Assembly: GCF_025639885.1 (NCBI RefSeq)
Contig: NZ_CP106737.1
Span: 178,242-242,241, forward strand
Source of the DNA: Roseovarius pelagicus
GTDB taxonomy: Bacteria > Pseudomonadota > Alphaproteobacteria > Rhodobacterales > Rhodobacteraceae
Direction: 5' to 3'
DNA length: 64,000 nucleotides
The notes under the pieces were generated by a model. It made no database searches and was not told the DNA's origin. It was given only the letters and a program-made list of their open reading frames with translations. The position numbers and the translations under genes were made by a program. This document shows positions 35,265 to 44,140 of the stretch, piece after piece (the first letter of the stretch is position 1; the number at the start of each line of letters is the position of its first letter).

Positions 35265-37715
35265 TCATCCCAGCATCCGCGCGTTCTTCGGATCGTAGAA
35301 CGGCTGGAGACTGACAGTGGCCGGGACCTCGCGCCCCTCGACCAGAACGCTGTACTGCCCTTCCGCCAACCCGGCTTTCCCATTCGAGCCATCTGCAGGT
35401 GATATCAGGCAAAGCCCGACCGCTGAGCCAATCGTCGCGCCATAGGCCCCGGCGGTCACATAGCCCGCCACCTGCCCGTCGCGCAGAACCGGCTCATTGT
35501 GATGCAGGAGGGGCTCGGACTCATCGAGCTTGAGATAGAGCAGGAACGGGCCTTTGTTCTCTTCCTTGCGCGCCAGATAGGCATCACGTCCAATAAAGGG
35601 GATGCTTTTCTTCGGCTTGCACGCAAAGCTCAGGCCGATCTGATGCGGTGCCTCGGTATAGGCCATGTCGTGCCCCCAATGGACAAAGCCTTTTTCGATC
35701 CGCAACGCATTGAGCGCCTCGCCACCGATGAGGCGAAGCCCATGCGGCTTGCCAGCCGCCTCCAGCACCTCGAATACATGTTCGGCGAAATCCGGGGTCA
35801 CGAATATCTCCCAGCCGAGTTCGCCAGAATAAGACAGGCGCTGCGCAAAAACCTCCGCATGACCGACGTAAAAGCGCTGCAGGCTGTTGAACGGAAAAGC
35901 CTCGTTTGACAGATCGATATCCGACACCTCGGCCAAGACTTCCCGGCTCTTCGGCCCCATCAGGCCGAGAACCCCATAGGCAGATGTCACGTCGCGCAAC
36001 CGCACGTCCTCGCCCTCGGCGATCTGATCCCGCAGGTGCAAATAATCGCGGCGGGTATGCGAAATCGAACTCATCACCATAAAGGCATCGTTGCCATGGC
36101 GGGCCACAGTCACGTCGCTCTCGATACCGCCACGCGCATTCAGCATCAGCGTATAGGCCACCTTCCCCGCCGGCATCGCCATATCATTGGTGCAAACCCG
36201 CTGGAGGAAACTCTCGGCATCCCGGCCCTCGACCATCAGCTTGCCCAGCATGGAATAGTCGATCATCGCCACCGCATCGCGGGCGGCCTTTTGCTCTTCC
36301 TGCGCGCAGTCAAACCAATTCTGGCGATAGAAACTGTATTCATACTCGGGTGTCATTCCCTCGCGCGCGAACCAACCGGGACGTTCCCAGCCCTGTGCCT
36401 CCGCGAAACAGGCGCCGCGCGCCTTGAGCGCGTGGTGAAACGGAGTCCGGCGCAGGTTGCGAGCAGTCTCGCGCTGGCGGTTCGGCCAATGCATCGCATA
36501 TGTAAGAACGAGCGTCTCGGGGCAGCGTTCGCGCAGATAAGGATCGCGCGCCTGGAATTCCTCGCAGCGCGCCGGGTCCATCTCCGACAGGTCGATCGGC
36601 GGATGCCCCTTCATGATCCACTGCGCCAGTGCCCGCCCGGCGCCGGGGCCGGACTGAATGCCGGTCGAATTGACCCCGGCCAGAACATAGTAATTGTTGA
36701 TATCCGGTGCCTGCCCGAGGGTGAACCGGCCATCGTAGGAATAGCTCTCGGGACCGTTAAAGAAGGTGCGGATTCCGGTCTCCTGCAGCAGGGGAACCCG
36801 GTTCATCGCCAGTTCGAGCACATCCATCACGTCATCTTCGACAAAGGGTAGGCTGTCGAACTCGAATTCCTCGGGAATGCCGTCCTTGGCCCAGGCCTTG
36901 GCATGGAAATGGGCAAATCCGAACAACAGCTTGCCGGCATCTTCCTTCCAATAGGTGCCATCGCAATAGGACCGCAGAACCGGCAGATCGGCGGGCAGAT
37001 CCGGGATCGCCTCGGTCACGAGGTAATAGTGCTCGCAGGCATGGATCGGTACGCCGACCCCGCTCTGCCGACCGAGATCGCGGGCCCACATGCCACCGCA
37101 GTTGACCACGACATCGGCGCGAATGGTGCCCTTGCTGGTCCGCACGCCTGCCGCCTTGCCATTCTCGAGCAGCACCTCTTCGACCTTGATATGTTCAAAA
37201 ATCTGTGCGCCATGCATCCGCGCGCCCTTGGCCAGCGCCGTGGTCAGATCGATCGGGTTCGCAGAGCCATCGCTCGGCATGTAAATCCCGCCGAGCACCC
37301 CCTCCGGGTTCATCAGCGGCCAGCGTTCGCGGATTTCCTCTGTCGACATGGCATGAGCCTCGATGCCGAACAGCCGGGCAAAATCCGCCTTGCGCTTCAA
37401 CTCGGCGTGACGTTCGTCATTCACCGCAATCGAAATCGACCCCGAGCGGCGATAGCCCGGGTTCTGGCCGGTCTCGGCTTCGATCTCCTCCAGCAGATCG
37501 ATACCGTATTTGGCAAAGGTAGTGGTGGCATGGCTGCCCTGCAACTGGCCGACAAGACCGGCTGCATGCCAGGTTGTGCCCGACGTTAGCTGTTTGCGTT
37601 CGAGCAACACCACGTCCTTCCAACCCTCTTTCGCAAGATGGTAGGCCACTGAACAGCCGTGAATGCCGCCGCCGATGATGACGACCTGCGCGTGAGAGGG
37701 AATTTGTTTAGCCAT
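35265..37715 (-). CDS. Dimethylglycine/sarcosine dehydrogenase-like flavoprotein (FAD + GCV_T)
   Basis: 816 residues, the DMGDH size. The FAD motif VVIIGGGIHGCSVAYHL (11-27) is followed by TTWHAAGLVGQL, whose His50 is the covalent FAD attachment site in this family. The FAO middle region (GPESYSYDGRFTLGQAPDINNYYVLAGVNSTGIQSGPG) leads into a C-terminal aminomethyltransferase domain (YTLMLNARGGIESDVTVAR, LRIEKGFVHWGHD). Such enzymes oxidise N-methyl groups of dimethylglycine or sarcosine and pass the carbon to tetrahydrofolate. It lies 26 bases after a racemase-like gene in one transcript. Confidence 0.88.
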   Translation of the reverse strand: MAKQIPSHAQVVIIGGGIHGCSVAYHLAKEGWKDVVLLERKQLTSGTTWHAAGLVGQLQGSHATTTFAKYGIDLLEEIEAETGQNPGYRRSGSISIAVNDERHAELKRKADFARLFGIEAHAMSTEEIRERWPLMNPEGVLGGIYMPSDGSANPIDLTTALAKGARMHGAQIFEHIKVEEVLLENGKAAGVRTSKGTIRADVVVNCGGMWARDLGRQSGVGVPIHACEHYYLVTEAIPDLPADLPVLRSYCDGTYWKEDAGKLLFGFAHFHAKAWAKDGIPEEFEFDSLPFVEDDVMDVLELAMNRVPLLQETGIRTFFNGPESYSYDGRFTLGQAPDINNYYVLAGVNSTGIQSGPGAGRALAQWIMKGHPPIDLSEMDPARCEEFQARDPYLRERCPETLVLTYAMHWPNRQRETARNLRRTPFHHALKARGACFAEAQGWERPGWFAREGMTPEYEYSFYRQNWFDCAQEEQKAARDAVAMIDYSMLGKLMVEGRDAESFLQRVCTNDMAMPAGKVAYTLMLNARGGIESDVTVARHGNDAFMVMSSISHTRRDYLHLRDQIAEGEDVRLRDVTSAYGVLGLMGPKSREVLAEVSDIDLSNEAFPFNSLQRFYVGHAEVFAQRLSYSGELGWEIFVTPDFAEHVFEVLEAAGKPHGLRLIGGEALNALRIEKGFVHWGHDMAYTEAPHQIGLSFACKPKKSIPFIGRDAYLARKEENKGPFLLYLKLDESEPLLHHNEPVLRDGQVAGYVTAGAYGATIGSAVGLCLISPADGSNGKAGLAEGQYSVLVEGREVPATVSLQPFYDPKNARMLG

Positions 37716-37741
37716 GCCAGAGTGCCCTTGCAGAATTTTGG

Positions 37742-38524
37742 TCAGCTATGTGTGACCAGTTGTGTCTTGAATAGTTGGCCGGCGTCGGGCCGGTCGGCGG
37801 TCAGCCCGGCCAGCCGCGCCAGGTGCCATCCCAGCACCTGGTTGCTTGACAGGACCGGCTTACCCAATTGCGCCTCGGCCTCGGCGATCACCGGCAGCGC
37901 GCGCAGGCTGGTGCAGGAGACAAAGACCGCGTCGCAATCGTCGCGCGCGCCGATGGTAAGGATCGCCTCGCGGATCGCCGCCGAGGTGATCCGCGCCACA
38001 ACGAAATCGTCGCTCTGGTCAAATGTGGCCACCGCGTTGATCTCGATCCCGGCCGCTTGCAGATTGTCCTGCATCTCGCTCGTGACTTCCGGGGCGTAGG
38101 GCGTGATCAGTGCGATCCGCTGCAGCCCCAGAGCTGCCAGAGCCGCCTTGCAGGCGCTCAGCGGATTGCTGGTCTTTGCTGCGGGATGAACCTCGCGCAG
38201 GATTTGGGCAACGCGCTCTTCGCCGATCATCGTGGCCCCGGAGGTGCAGCCATAGCCGATGGCGTCAAAGACGAAGTTCTCCGGCAGCAACCCCGCGACC
38301 GCTGGCAGGTCCTGCTCCATCCGGCGCAATGTCTCGGGCGTCACCTCCGTGTCGTTCGGGATCCGCGCGTGGTAGAGCGCGACCCCCTCGCCCCTCAGCA
38401 ATCCGGACAGCTCATGCTCCACCGTCTGATCCGTCTGCAGCACGATCAGCCCGATTCGGGCCTTTGATCCGAGCCCCTCATCGGTTTCAAACTCCAAAGT
38501 TTCAATATGTTGCGCGTCGTTCAT
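37742..38524 (-). CDS. Asp/Glu racemase superfamily protein (EutA / maleate isomerase-like), second copy
   Basis: 260 residues. The catalytic cysteine pair is Cys93 (GYGCTSGATMIGEER) and Cys204 (FVSCTSLRALP). It resembles the ectoine-utilisation protein EutA and maleate isomerases, and is paralogous to 28418-29212. It is first gene of a two-gene transcript with the dimethylglycine-dehydrogenase-like enzyme. It starts 26 bases from twin GntR operators, so is probably repressed by the divergent GntR/UTRA regulator. Confidence 0.85.
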   Translation of the reverse strand: MNDAQHIETLEFETDEGLGSKARIGLIVLQTDQTVEHELSGLLRGEGVALYHARIPNDTEVTPETLRRMEQDLPAVAGLLPENFVFDAIGYGCTSGATMIGEERVAQILREVHPAAKTSNPLSACKAALAALGLQRIALITPYAPEVTSEMQDNLQAAGIEINAVATFDQSDDFVVARITSAAIREAILTIGARDDCDAVFVSCTSLRALPVIAEAEAQLGKPVLSSNQVLGWHLARLAGLTADRPDAGQLFKTQLVTHS

Positions 38525-38549
38525 CTTTGATGACTCACCTGAAACAAGT

Positions 38550-38585
38550 CTGGTATATACCAGTTGGGTTCTTGGTATATACCAG
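38550..38585. promoter_or_regulatory. Twin GntR/HutC-type operators (CTGGTATATACCAG and TTGGTATATACCAG)
   Basis: 38550-38563 is a perfect 14-bp palindrome; 38572-38585 repeats it with one changed outer base. The centres are 22 bp apart, two helical turns, suggesting cooperative binding of two dimers. GGTATATACC is a classic HutC/UTRA-type operator. The pair lies between the divergent racemase-like gene (start 38524) and the GntR gene (start 38625). Confidence 0.85.
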
Positions 38586-38624
38586 CAATCGTGTTAGTCA
38601 AAGAAAACTTCGAGGTTATCGCCC

Positions 38625-39368
38625 ATGCAGCATTCTGCAGACACTACCGCCGAGACACCGATATTCCGGCAGATCGTCGATCACCTGCGCGACAGGGTTC
38701 TCAAGGGCGAGCTCACGGCCCATACACCGCTGCCTTCGGAACGGTCGCTCGCCGAAAGTTTCGATGTCAGCAGGATGACCGCCCGCCGCGCCCTGGAGGC
38801 CCTGGATGCGGAAGGGCTGAGCTATCGCGAAGACCGCAAGGGGCGCTTCGTCTCGCCCAAGCGCATCATCTACAACATCTCAGACATGGTGAGTTTTGCG
38901 GCCAAGGCCCAGGCCCGTGGCGATGCGCTCGAAATAGAGCTGGTGTCGCAAGGCACGATCCCTGCCGACGCGCGGCTTGCTCGGGCGCTCGAACTGCCCG
39001 AAGCAACCGCCCTGCACCGGTACACACGGCTCTTTCGCACCGAAGGCCATGCGGCCTTTATCGAAACAGAATATGTGCTCGCAAGCCGCTTTCCGGATCT
39101 CCTGACACACGACCTGCGGCAATCCAGCACCCGGCTCCTGGAGCAGCGCTACGGGATCTCGCCCCGCACCGGCGACATAACCATCCGGATGCGCGCCATG
39201 CAGCCCGATGAGGCCAGTCTGCTGGGGCTTGCCCCCTATCATCCCGGTATCGCGCTGGAACAGGTGATCCGCGACGGCGACGGGAGCGCCTTTTGTTTTG
39301 GGGCCCAGATCTGGCGCGGTGAACTGGCCGAATTCTCTGCCCAGGCTATCGTAGGCGAACCGGTCTAA
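38625..39368 (+). CDS. GntR family regulator with UTRA domain (HutC/PhnF-like)
   Basis: 247 residues. The winged HTH is IFRQIVDHLRDRVLKGELTAHTPLPSERSLAESFDVSRMTARRALEALDAEGL; the C-terminal UTRA effector domain has LHRYTRLFRTEGHAAFIETEYVL and ISPRTGDITIRM. It almost certainly binds the twin GGTATATACC palindromes just upstream, regulating itself and the divergent racemase-DMGDH-like operon. It may also act on the plus-strand M20-DpaL-M24 genes that follow 133 bases later. Confidence 0.92.
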   Translation: MQHSADTTAETPIFRQIVDHLRDRVLKGELTAHTPLPSERSLAESFDVSRMTARRALEALDAEGLSYREDRKGRFVSPKRIIYNISDMVSFAAKAQARGDALEIELVSQGTIPADARLARALELPEATALHRYTRLFRTEGHAAFIETEYVLASRFPDLLTHDLRQSSTRLLEQRYGISPRTGDITIRMRAMQPDEASLLGLAPYHPGIALEQVIRDGDGSAFCFGAQIWRGELAEFSAQAIVGEPV

Positions 39369-39501
39369 TCTGCAGATGGCTTCCGAAAAAGATCACAAAT
39401 TCAACTAATACAGACTGAAAACATCTCACTTATTGCAAAATTTGACGCAAAATTACGCTCGCTCTGACTATCTTGACGCCGAACACTCCAGGAGGTGCGC
39501 A

Positions 39502-40653
39502 ATGGCCGATTTCCCTACCAAACTGACTGCACTCCGCCGCGATTTCCATCGCCATCCTGAATTGGGCTTTCAGGAGGATCGCACCAAATCGCGGGTCGCT
39601 GCACTGCTGCGCGACCTTGGGCTCGAAGTGCACGAGGGGGGCGGCGTCGTTGGTATCCTTCGCGCCGGGAGCGGCAACCGCGCTATCGGACTACGCGCTG
39701 ACATGGACGCGCTACCGATCACCGAAGCAAGCACCCATGACTATGTCTCGCAAACCGCCGGGGTGATGCATGCCTGCGGCCATGACGGCCATATGGCCAT
39801 GCTCCTTGGCGCCGCCGAACTGCTCGCTGAAACACGGGATTTCGACGGCATCGTCGTTTTCATCTTTCAGCCCAATGAGGAACACGGGCTGGGTGCCCGA
39901 GCGATGCTCGAGGAGGGCTTCCTCGATCGCTTCCCCATCGAAGAGGTTTACGGCATCCACAACCTGCCCGGCGCCCCGCTCGGTCAGTTCTCGACCCGCA
40001 AAGGCCAAATCTGCGCCAGCGAGAGCCTTTTCGAAATCGAGATCACCGGTCAGGGCGGTCATGCCTCCATGCCGCATGTGGGTGTCGATGCGATCACCGT
40101 CGGTGCCGAAATGGTGCTCGCCCTTCAGACCATCGTCTCGCGCAAGCTCGCCCCTGGGGCCGGGGCCGTCGTCTCGGTAACCGAGTTCCTTACCGACGGA
40201 CAGCGCAATGTTCTGCCGGGTCGCGCCACGCTCAAGGGTGATGTGCGCGCCCGTCTGCCCGAAGACCGCCAGGCGATCGAGAGACTCATGCGCCAGATCG
40301 TCGACGGCGTCGCCGCGACCCATGGCGTCAAGGCCACGATGAGCTTCAACACTGAATTCGTCGAGGTGATCAACGCTGACGGGCCGACCGAGGCAGTGAT
40401 CGAAACCGCCCGCGCCAGCGGGTTAAACACGATCCCTGATCGCCCCCCGATGAGCTTTTCCGAGGATTTCGCCCATTTCGCCAACGCAGTGCCTGGCTGT
40501 TTCATTCTGCTCGGCAATGGCGACACCGGCCCCCACGGCCAACCGCTGCACGCCGCGGATTACGATTTCAACGACGCGCTCCTGCCCATTGGCGCGGCCT
40601 TCTGGGCCGATCTGGTACGGAGCCGCCTGCCCCACCGAAAGGACCAAGCATGA
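39502..40653 (+). CDS. M20 family amidohydrolase (hippurate/N-acyl-amino acid hydrolase)
   Basis: The start is at 39502 (MADFPTKLTA), with AGGAGG 6 bases before the ATG; upstream in-frame codons have no such site. 383 residues. Metal ligands are visible as GLRADMDALP, HACGHDGHMAML (Cys92, His94) and QPNEEHGLGA. The dimerisation insert follows. The family removes N-acyl or amide groups from amino acids. The stop overlaps the next start (4 bases). An M20 protein next to diaminopropionate ammonia-lyase also occurs in the E. coli ygeX-ygeY pair, so it may free 2,3-diaminopropionate from an N-acyl form. Confidence 0.88.
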   Translation: MADFPTKLTALRRDFHRHPELGFQEDRTKSRVAALLRDLGLEVHEGGGVVGILRAGSGNRAIGLRADMDALPITEASTHDYVSQTAGVMHACGHDGHMAMLLGAAELLAETRDFDGIVVFIFQPNEEHGLGARAMLEEGFLDRFPIEEVYGIHNLPGAPLGQFSTRKGQICASESLFEIEITGQGGHASMPHVGVDAITVGAEMVLALQTIVSRKLAPGAGAVVSVTEFLTDGQRNVLPGRATLKGDVRARLPEDRQAIERLMRQIVDGVAATHGVKATMSFNTEFVEVINADGPTEAVIETARASGLNTIPDRPPMSFSEDFAHFANAVPGCFILLGNGDTGPHGQPLHAADYDFNDALLPIGAAFWADLVRSRLPHRKDQA

Positions 40654-41843
40654 CAAATCTCCTGCCCAGCGGCGCCGTGGCCCATGTGGCCGCCACCCGC
40701 AAGACCGGCACAGCCGCCGAAGACGTGCTGTCGCGCGAGGATTTCGCCACCGCCCGTGACGAGATCACCCAATGGGAGGGCTATGAGCCGACCCCGCTGG
40801 TCTCGCTGGACGCGCTTGCGCAGACGATCAGCGTCGCAGAGATCCTCTACAAACACGAAGGCCCGCGCTTTGGCCTCGGCAGTTTCAAGGCGCTCGGCGG
40901 CTCCTATGCCGCATTGCGCGTGCTGCAGCGCGAAATCTCGGCCAAGCTTGGCCGCGACGTGCCCCTCGCCGACATCCGCAATGGCAAACACGCCGACGAT
41001 TGCGCCGAAATCACCCTCGTCTCAGCCACCGACGGCAATCACGGCCGATCCCTGGCCTGGGGCTGCCAGCGCTTTGGCGCCCCCTGCCGGATCTACATTC
41101 ACGCCGAGGTCAGCGATGGCCGCGCCGAAGCCATGCGCGCTCTGGGGGCCGAGGTCATCCGCATCGCGGGCGATTATGACGACTCGGTCGATCTGGCCAA
41201 GACCGAAGCCGAGGCGAACAATTGGTTCGTGGTTTCCGACACCTCCTGGCCCGGCTATTCGATGCCGCCGCGTGACGTGATGGCAGGCTATGGCGTCATG
41301 GTTCAGGAAATTTGCGAGGCCCTGAACGACGCCCCGAGCCATGTGTTCCTGCAGGGCGGCGTCGGCGGCCTTGCGGCCGGCGTGGTGGCTGGCCTGCGCC
41401 AATATTGGGGCGACGCCTCGCCGCGTGTGGTCATCGTCGAACCCGAACTCGCCGCCTGCCTCTTCGAAAGCGCCAAGACCGGCAAGGCCACCAATGTCAC
41501 CATCGAACAGGAAACGCTGATGGCCGGGCTCTCCTGCGGCGAGCCGTCCGAGATGGCCTGGGAAATCCTCGCCGAAGAGGCCAGCGATTTTCTCACCATT
41601 CCCGAGGCTCTCGTCGCCCCGAGCGTGCGGTTGCTGGCACGTCCGCTGGGCGGTGACACCGCCACCGAAGCGGGTGAAAGCGCCGTCGCCGGGCTCGCCG
41701 CGCTGATCGCGTCGCGCCAGGATGCCGCTTTGTCGGAAAAGCTGGGGCTCGACAACACCTCCCGGGTGCTATTGATCGGATCCGAAGGGGTCACCGACCC
41801 GGCGATCTTCGAGATGATTATGGAGGGGCGAGATGCAGCCTAA
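40650..41843 (+). CDS. Diaminopropionate ammonia-lyase-like PLP enzyme
   Basis: 397 residues, fold type II PLP enzyme. The Schiff-base Lys80 is in FGLGSFKALGGSYA; the substrate/cofactor loops are SATDGNHGRSLAWG and the phosphate-binding QGGVGGLAAGV. These match DpaL, which converts 2,3-diaminopropionate to pyruvate and two ammonia. Threonine dehydratase-like EutB proteins are relatives and remain possible. It overlaps the M20 gene by 4 bases and the M24 gene by 11, so the three form one operon giving nitrogen and pyruvate. Confidence 0.85.
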   Translation: MTNLLPSGAVAHVAATRKTGTAAEDVLSREDFATARDEITQWEGYEPTPLVSLDALAQTISVAEILYKHEGPRFGLGSFKALGGSYAALRVLQREISAKLGRDVPLADIRNGKHADDCAEITLVSATDGNHGRSLAWGCQRFGAPCRIYIHAEVSDGRAEAMRALGAEVIRIAGDYDDSVDLAKTEAEANNWFVVSDTSWPGYSMPPRDVMAGYGVMVQEICEALNDAPSHVFLQGGVGGLAAGVVAGLRQYWGDASPRVVIVEPELAACLFESAKTGKATNVTIEQETLMAGLSCGEPSEMAWEILAEEASDFLTIPEALVAPSVRLLARPLGGDTATEAGESAVAGLAALIASRQDAALSEKLGLDNTSRVLLIGSEGVTDPAIFEMIMEGRDAA

Positions 41844-43002
41844 CACGCTCGACAGAGGCTTTCCCAACGCGGAATTCGAAGCCAGAACCAAACGCGCCCA
41901 GGCGCTGATGGCCAAGGACGGGCTCGACGGCCTGCTGCTGATGACCGAACCCGAGGTGCGGTATTTCACCGGTTTCCAGACCCTCTTCTGGCAGAGCCCG
42001 ACCCGGCCTTGGTTCGTCTTTGTCCCGGCCGAGGGCAAACCCGTGGCCGTGATCCCCGAGATCGGCGCCGAGCTTATGCGGCGTTCCTGGCTAGACGATG
42101 TGCGGACCTGGTCGGCCCCCGTGCCCGAGGATGACGGCGTTAGCCTTCTGACAGAACTGTTGATGCCGCTCGCCCGAGCGAAGTCCCGTTTGGGGGTGCT
42201 CAAGGGCCATGAAACGCTGCTGCGAATGCCGTTGGGCGACTGGGAGCGGCTGCTCGCCGCCTTGCCCGGGCTCGAGATCGCGGATGCCACCGGGCTTGTT
42301 CAGGGGCTCCGCATGGTCAAGACACCCGCCGAGATCGAAAAGCTCGCCCATATCTGCGCTATCGGCTCGACCACGTTCGAACGTGTCCCCGAGATGGTGA
42401 GCCTGGGCCTTCCGTTCGAGGAGCTGTTCCGCCGCTTCCGCCGCGAGGCGCTGGCACAGGGCGCGGATGACGCCCCCTACGTGGTCGGCGCGGCGGATCA
42501 GGGCGGCTATGCCGACTGTATCTCGCCGCCCTCACGCCGTCCGCTGACCGCAGGCGACGTGCTGATGCTCGACACCGGCTGTGTCTGGGATGGCTATTTC
42601 TGTGATTTCGACCGGAACTGGGCCATCGGCCGCGCTAATGACAGCGCCCGACGCGCTTATGACGTGCTGTGGCGCGCCACCGAGGCCGGGCTCGAAGCCG
42701 CGCGACCGGGCAATACCTGTCACGACCTGTTTTCCGCGATGTCTGCGGTCATTTCCGAACTGGACGACAGCGGCGGCGATATCGGCCGGCTGGGTCACGG
42801 ACTGGGCATGCAACTGACTGAACAGCCCTCGCACATGGCAGGCGTCGGCACGGTGCTGCAAGAGAACATGGTGCTGACCTTGGAACCCTCACTGTCCTAT
42901 GGGGATGGGATGATGATGGTTCATGAAGAAAACATCGTCGTAACTCCAGAAGGTGGCCGCCTCTTGACCACACGCGCCGCTCCCGAACTGCCTGTGATTT
43001 GA
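41833..43002 (+). CDS. M24 family metallopeptidase (Xaa-Pro dipeptidase/aminopeptidase P-like)
   Basis: 389 residues with an N-terminal creatinase-type domain and C-terminal pita-bread domain. In contrast to the protein at 29212, all five metal ligands are visible: Asp247 (VLMLDTG), Asp258 (FCDFDRN), His322 (GHGLGMQ), Glu351 (LTLEPS) and a Glu at 365-366 (HEENIVVT). It should be a di-metal hydrolase of X-Pro peptides or of a small amide related to the pathway. The gene overlaps dpaL by 11 bases and ends at a terminator. Confidence 0.88.
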   Translation: MQPNTLDRGFPNAEFEARTKRAQALMAKDGLDGLLLMTEPEVRYFTGFQTLFWQSPTRPWFVFVPAEGKPVAVIPEIGAELMRRSWLDDVRTWSAPVPEDDGVSLLTELLMPLARAKSRLGVLKGHETLLRMPLGDWERLLAALPGLEIADATGLVQGLRMVKTPAEIEKLAHICAIGSTTFERVPEMVSLGLPFEELFRRFRREALAQGADDAPYVVGAADQGGYADCISPPSRRPLTAGDVLMLDTGCVWDGYFCDFDRNWAIGRANDSARRAYDVLWRATEAGLEAARPGNTCHDLFSAMSAVISELDDSGGDIGRLGHGLGMQLTEQPSHMAGVGTVLQENMVLTLEPSLSYGDGMMMVHEENIVVTPEGGRLLTTRAAPELPVI

Positions 43003-43010
43003 ACATAGCG

Positions 43011-43036
43011 GGGGCAGAAAATTTGCCCCTGTTTTG
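43011..43036 (+). terminator. Intrinsic terminator of the M20-DpaL-M24 operon
   Basis: GGGGCA (43011-43016) pairs with TGCCCC (43024-43029) over a 7-base loop, followed by TGTTTT. It begins 9 bases after the M24 stop. The remaining 195 bases to 43231 show no gene. Confidence 0.7.
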
Positions 43037-43231
43037 GTACATACTGTGCTATCGAAGCGTTGTCGCCGCTCGCACTGTGTGGCCGTTCTTCATTATTGTA
43101 CCACCCGCAGCCCTCACAACTCGTTATCACCGACTGGAAGCATTCGACGCTTGGAGAGCGCAGCAAGCGTCGCCTGATTGACGCTCGCTGCACTTGAGAT
43201 GGTTGCAATAAGTTAACATGATAACAACTGT

Positions 43232-44140
43232 TTAAGGCTGTTGTGATCCATTCGTACCATCGATCTGATGATCTGAAAGAAGTTCGATAATTCTGACCAG
43301 GCCAGAATGGTCTGTATCGCCCAGTCCTTGAGCCAAGCACGCATTCATAAATTGGTGGCAACTGGCGGTATTTGGGAGAGAAACACCGATGTCCTGCGCG
43401 CTGGAAAGTGCCAGTCTCAGGTCCTTGTGATGGAGTTTGATCCGAAATCCCGGATCAAACGTCCGGTCGATCATACGTTCTCCGTGGACCTCAAGTATTT
43501 TCGAAGATGCGAAACCACCCATCAATGCCTCGCGCACCCGCCGGGGATCCGCCCCCGCCTTAGAGGCGAAAACCAAGGCTTCGGCCACTGCCTGGATATT
43601 CAGCGCAACAATTATCTGGTTGGCCACCTTTGCCGTCTGGCCTGTCCCGGCGGCCCCCACATGCGTGATATTTTTTCCCATAATCTCGAACAACGGTAGC
43701 GCGCGGGACAAGGCTTTGTCAGAGCCTCCGCACATAATGCTCAAAGTCGCGTTTTTAGCGCCAACTTCTCCGCCTGATACCGGCGCATCAACAAAATCGC
43801 AGCCCAACTTTTCAAGCTGTGCCGCAATATCAGCAGTCGCAACGGGAGAAATCGAGCTCATGTCAATGATCAGCTTACCCTTTAGCATGGCATTGCCGAT
43901 GCCGTCCGCTCCTACCAGAACTTCTTCGACCTGCCGGGTGTCTGGAAGCATGGTGATGATGATGTCCGAATTCTCGGTCACTTCCCTAACGCTTGGGTGC
44001 AGTACCAGCCCGCGCTCTATCAGCCATGCGGGGGCCGGCGTGTTATGGACTGTGCTGTGAAGCTCATGACCTGCGTCAATAAGGTGCCCCGCCATCGGCG
44101 CTCCCATTATCCCCAATCCGATAAATCCAATCTTACTCAT
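43232..44140 (-). CDS. 3-hydroxyisobutyrate dehydrogenase / tartronate semialdehyde reductase family protein
   Basis: The start is at 44140 (MSKIGFIGLG), with AGGAG upstream; it overlaps the MFS gene by 8 bases. 302 residues. The NAD(P)-binding start is IGFIGLGIMGAPMAGHLIDAG, the substrate motif DAPVSGGEVGAKNATL, and the catalytic Lys is in GTGQTAKVANQ. The family reduces tartronate semialdehyde to glycerate or oxidises 3-hydroxyisobutyrate. Last gene of the seven-gene operon from 51167. GarR-like activity would suit a C3/C4 hydroxyacid pathway with the D-2-hydroxyacid dehydrogenase. Confidence 0.87.
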   Translation of the reverse strand: MSKIGFIGLGIMGAPMAGHLIDAGHELHSTVHNTPAPAWLIERGLVLHPSVREVTENSDIIITMLPDTRQVEEVLVGADGIGNAMLKGKLIIDMSSISPVATADIAAQLEKLGCDFVDAPVSGGEVGAKNATLSIMCGGSDKALSRALPLFEIMGKNITHVGAAGTGQTAKVANQIIVALNIQAVAEALVFASKAGADPRRVREALMGGFASSKILEVHGERMIDRTFDPGFRIKLHHKDLRLALSSAQDIGVSLPNTASCHQFMNACLAQGLGDTDHSGLVRIIELLSDHQIDGTNGSQQP

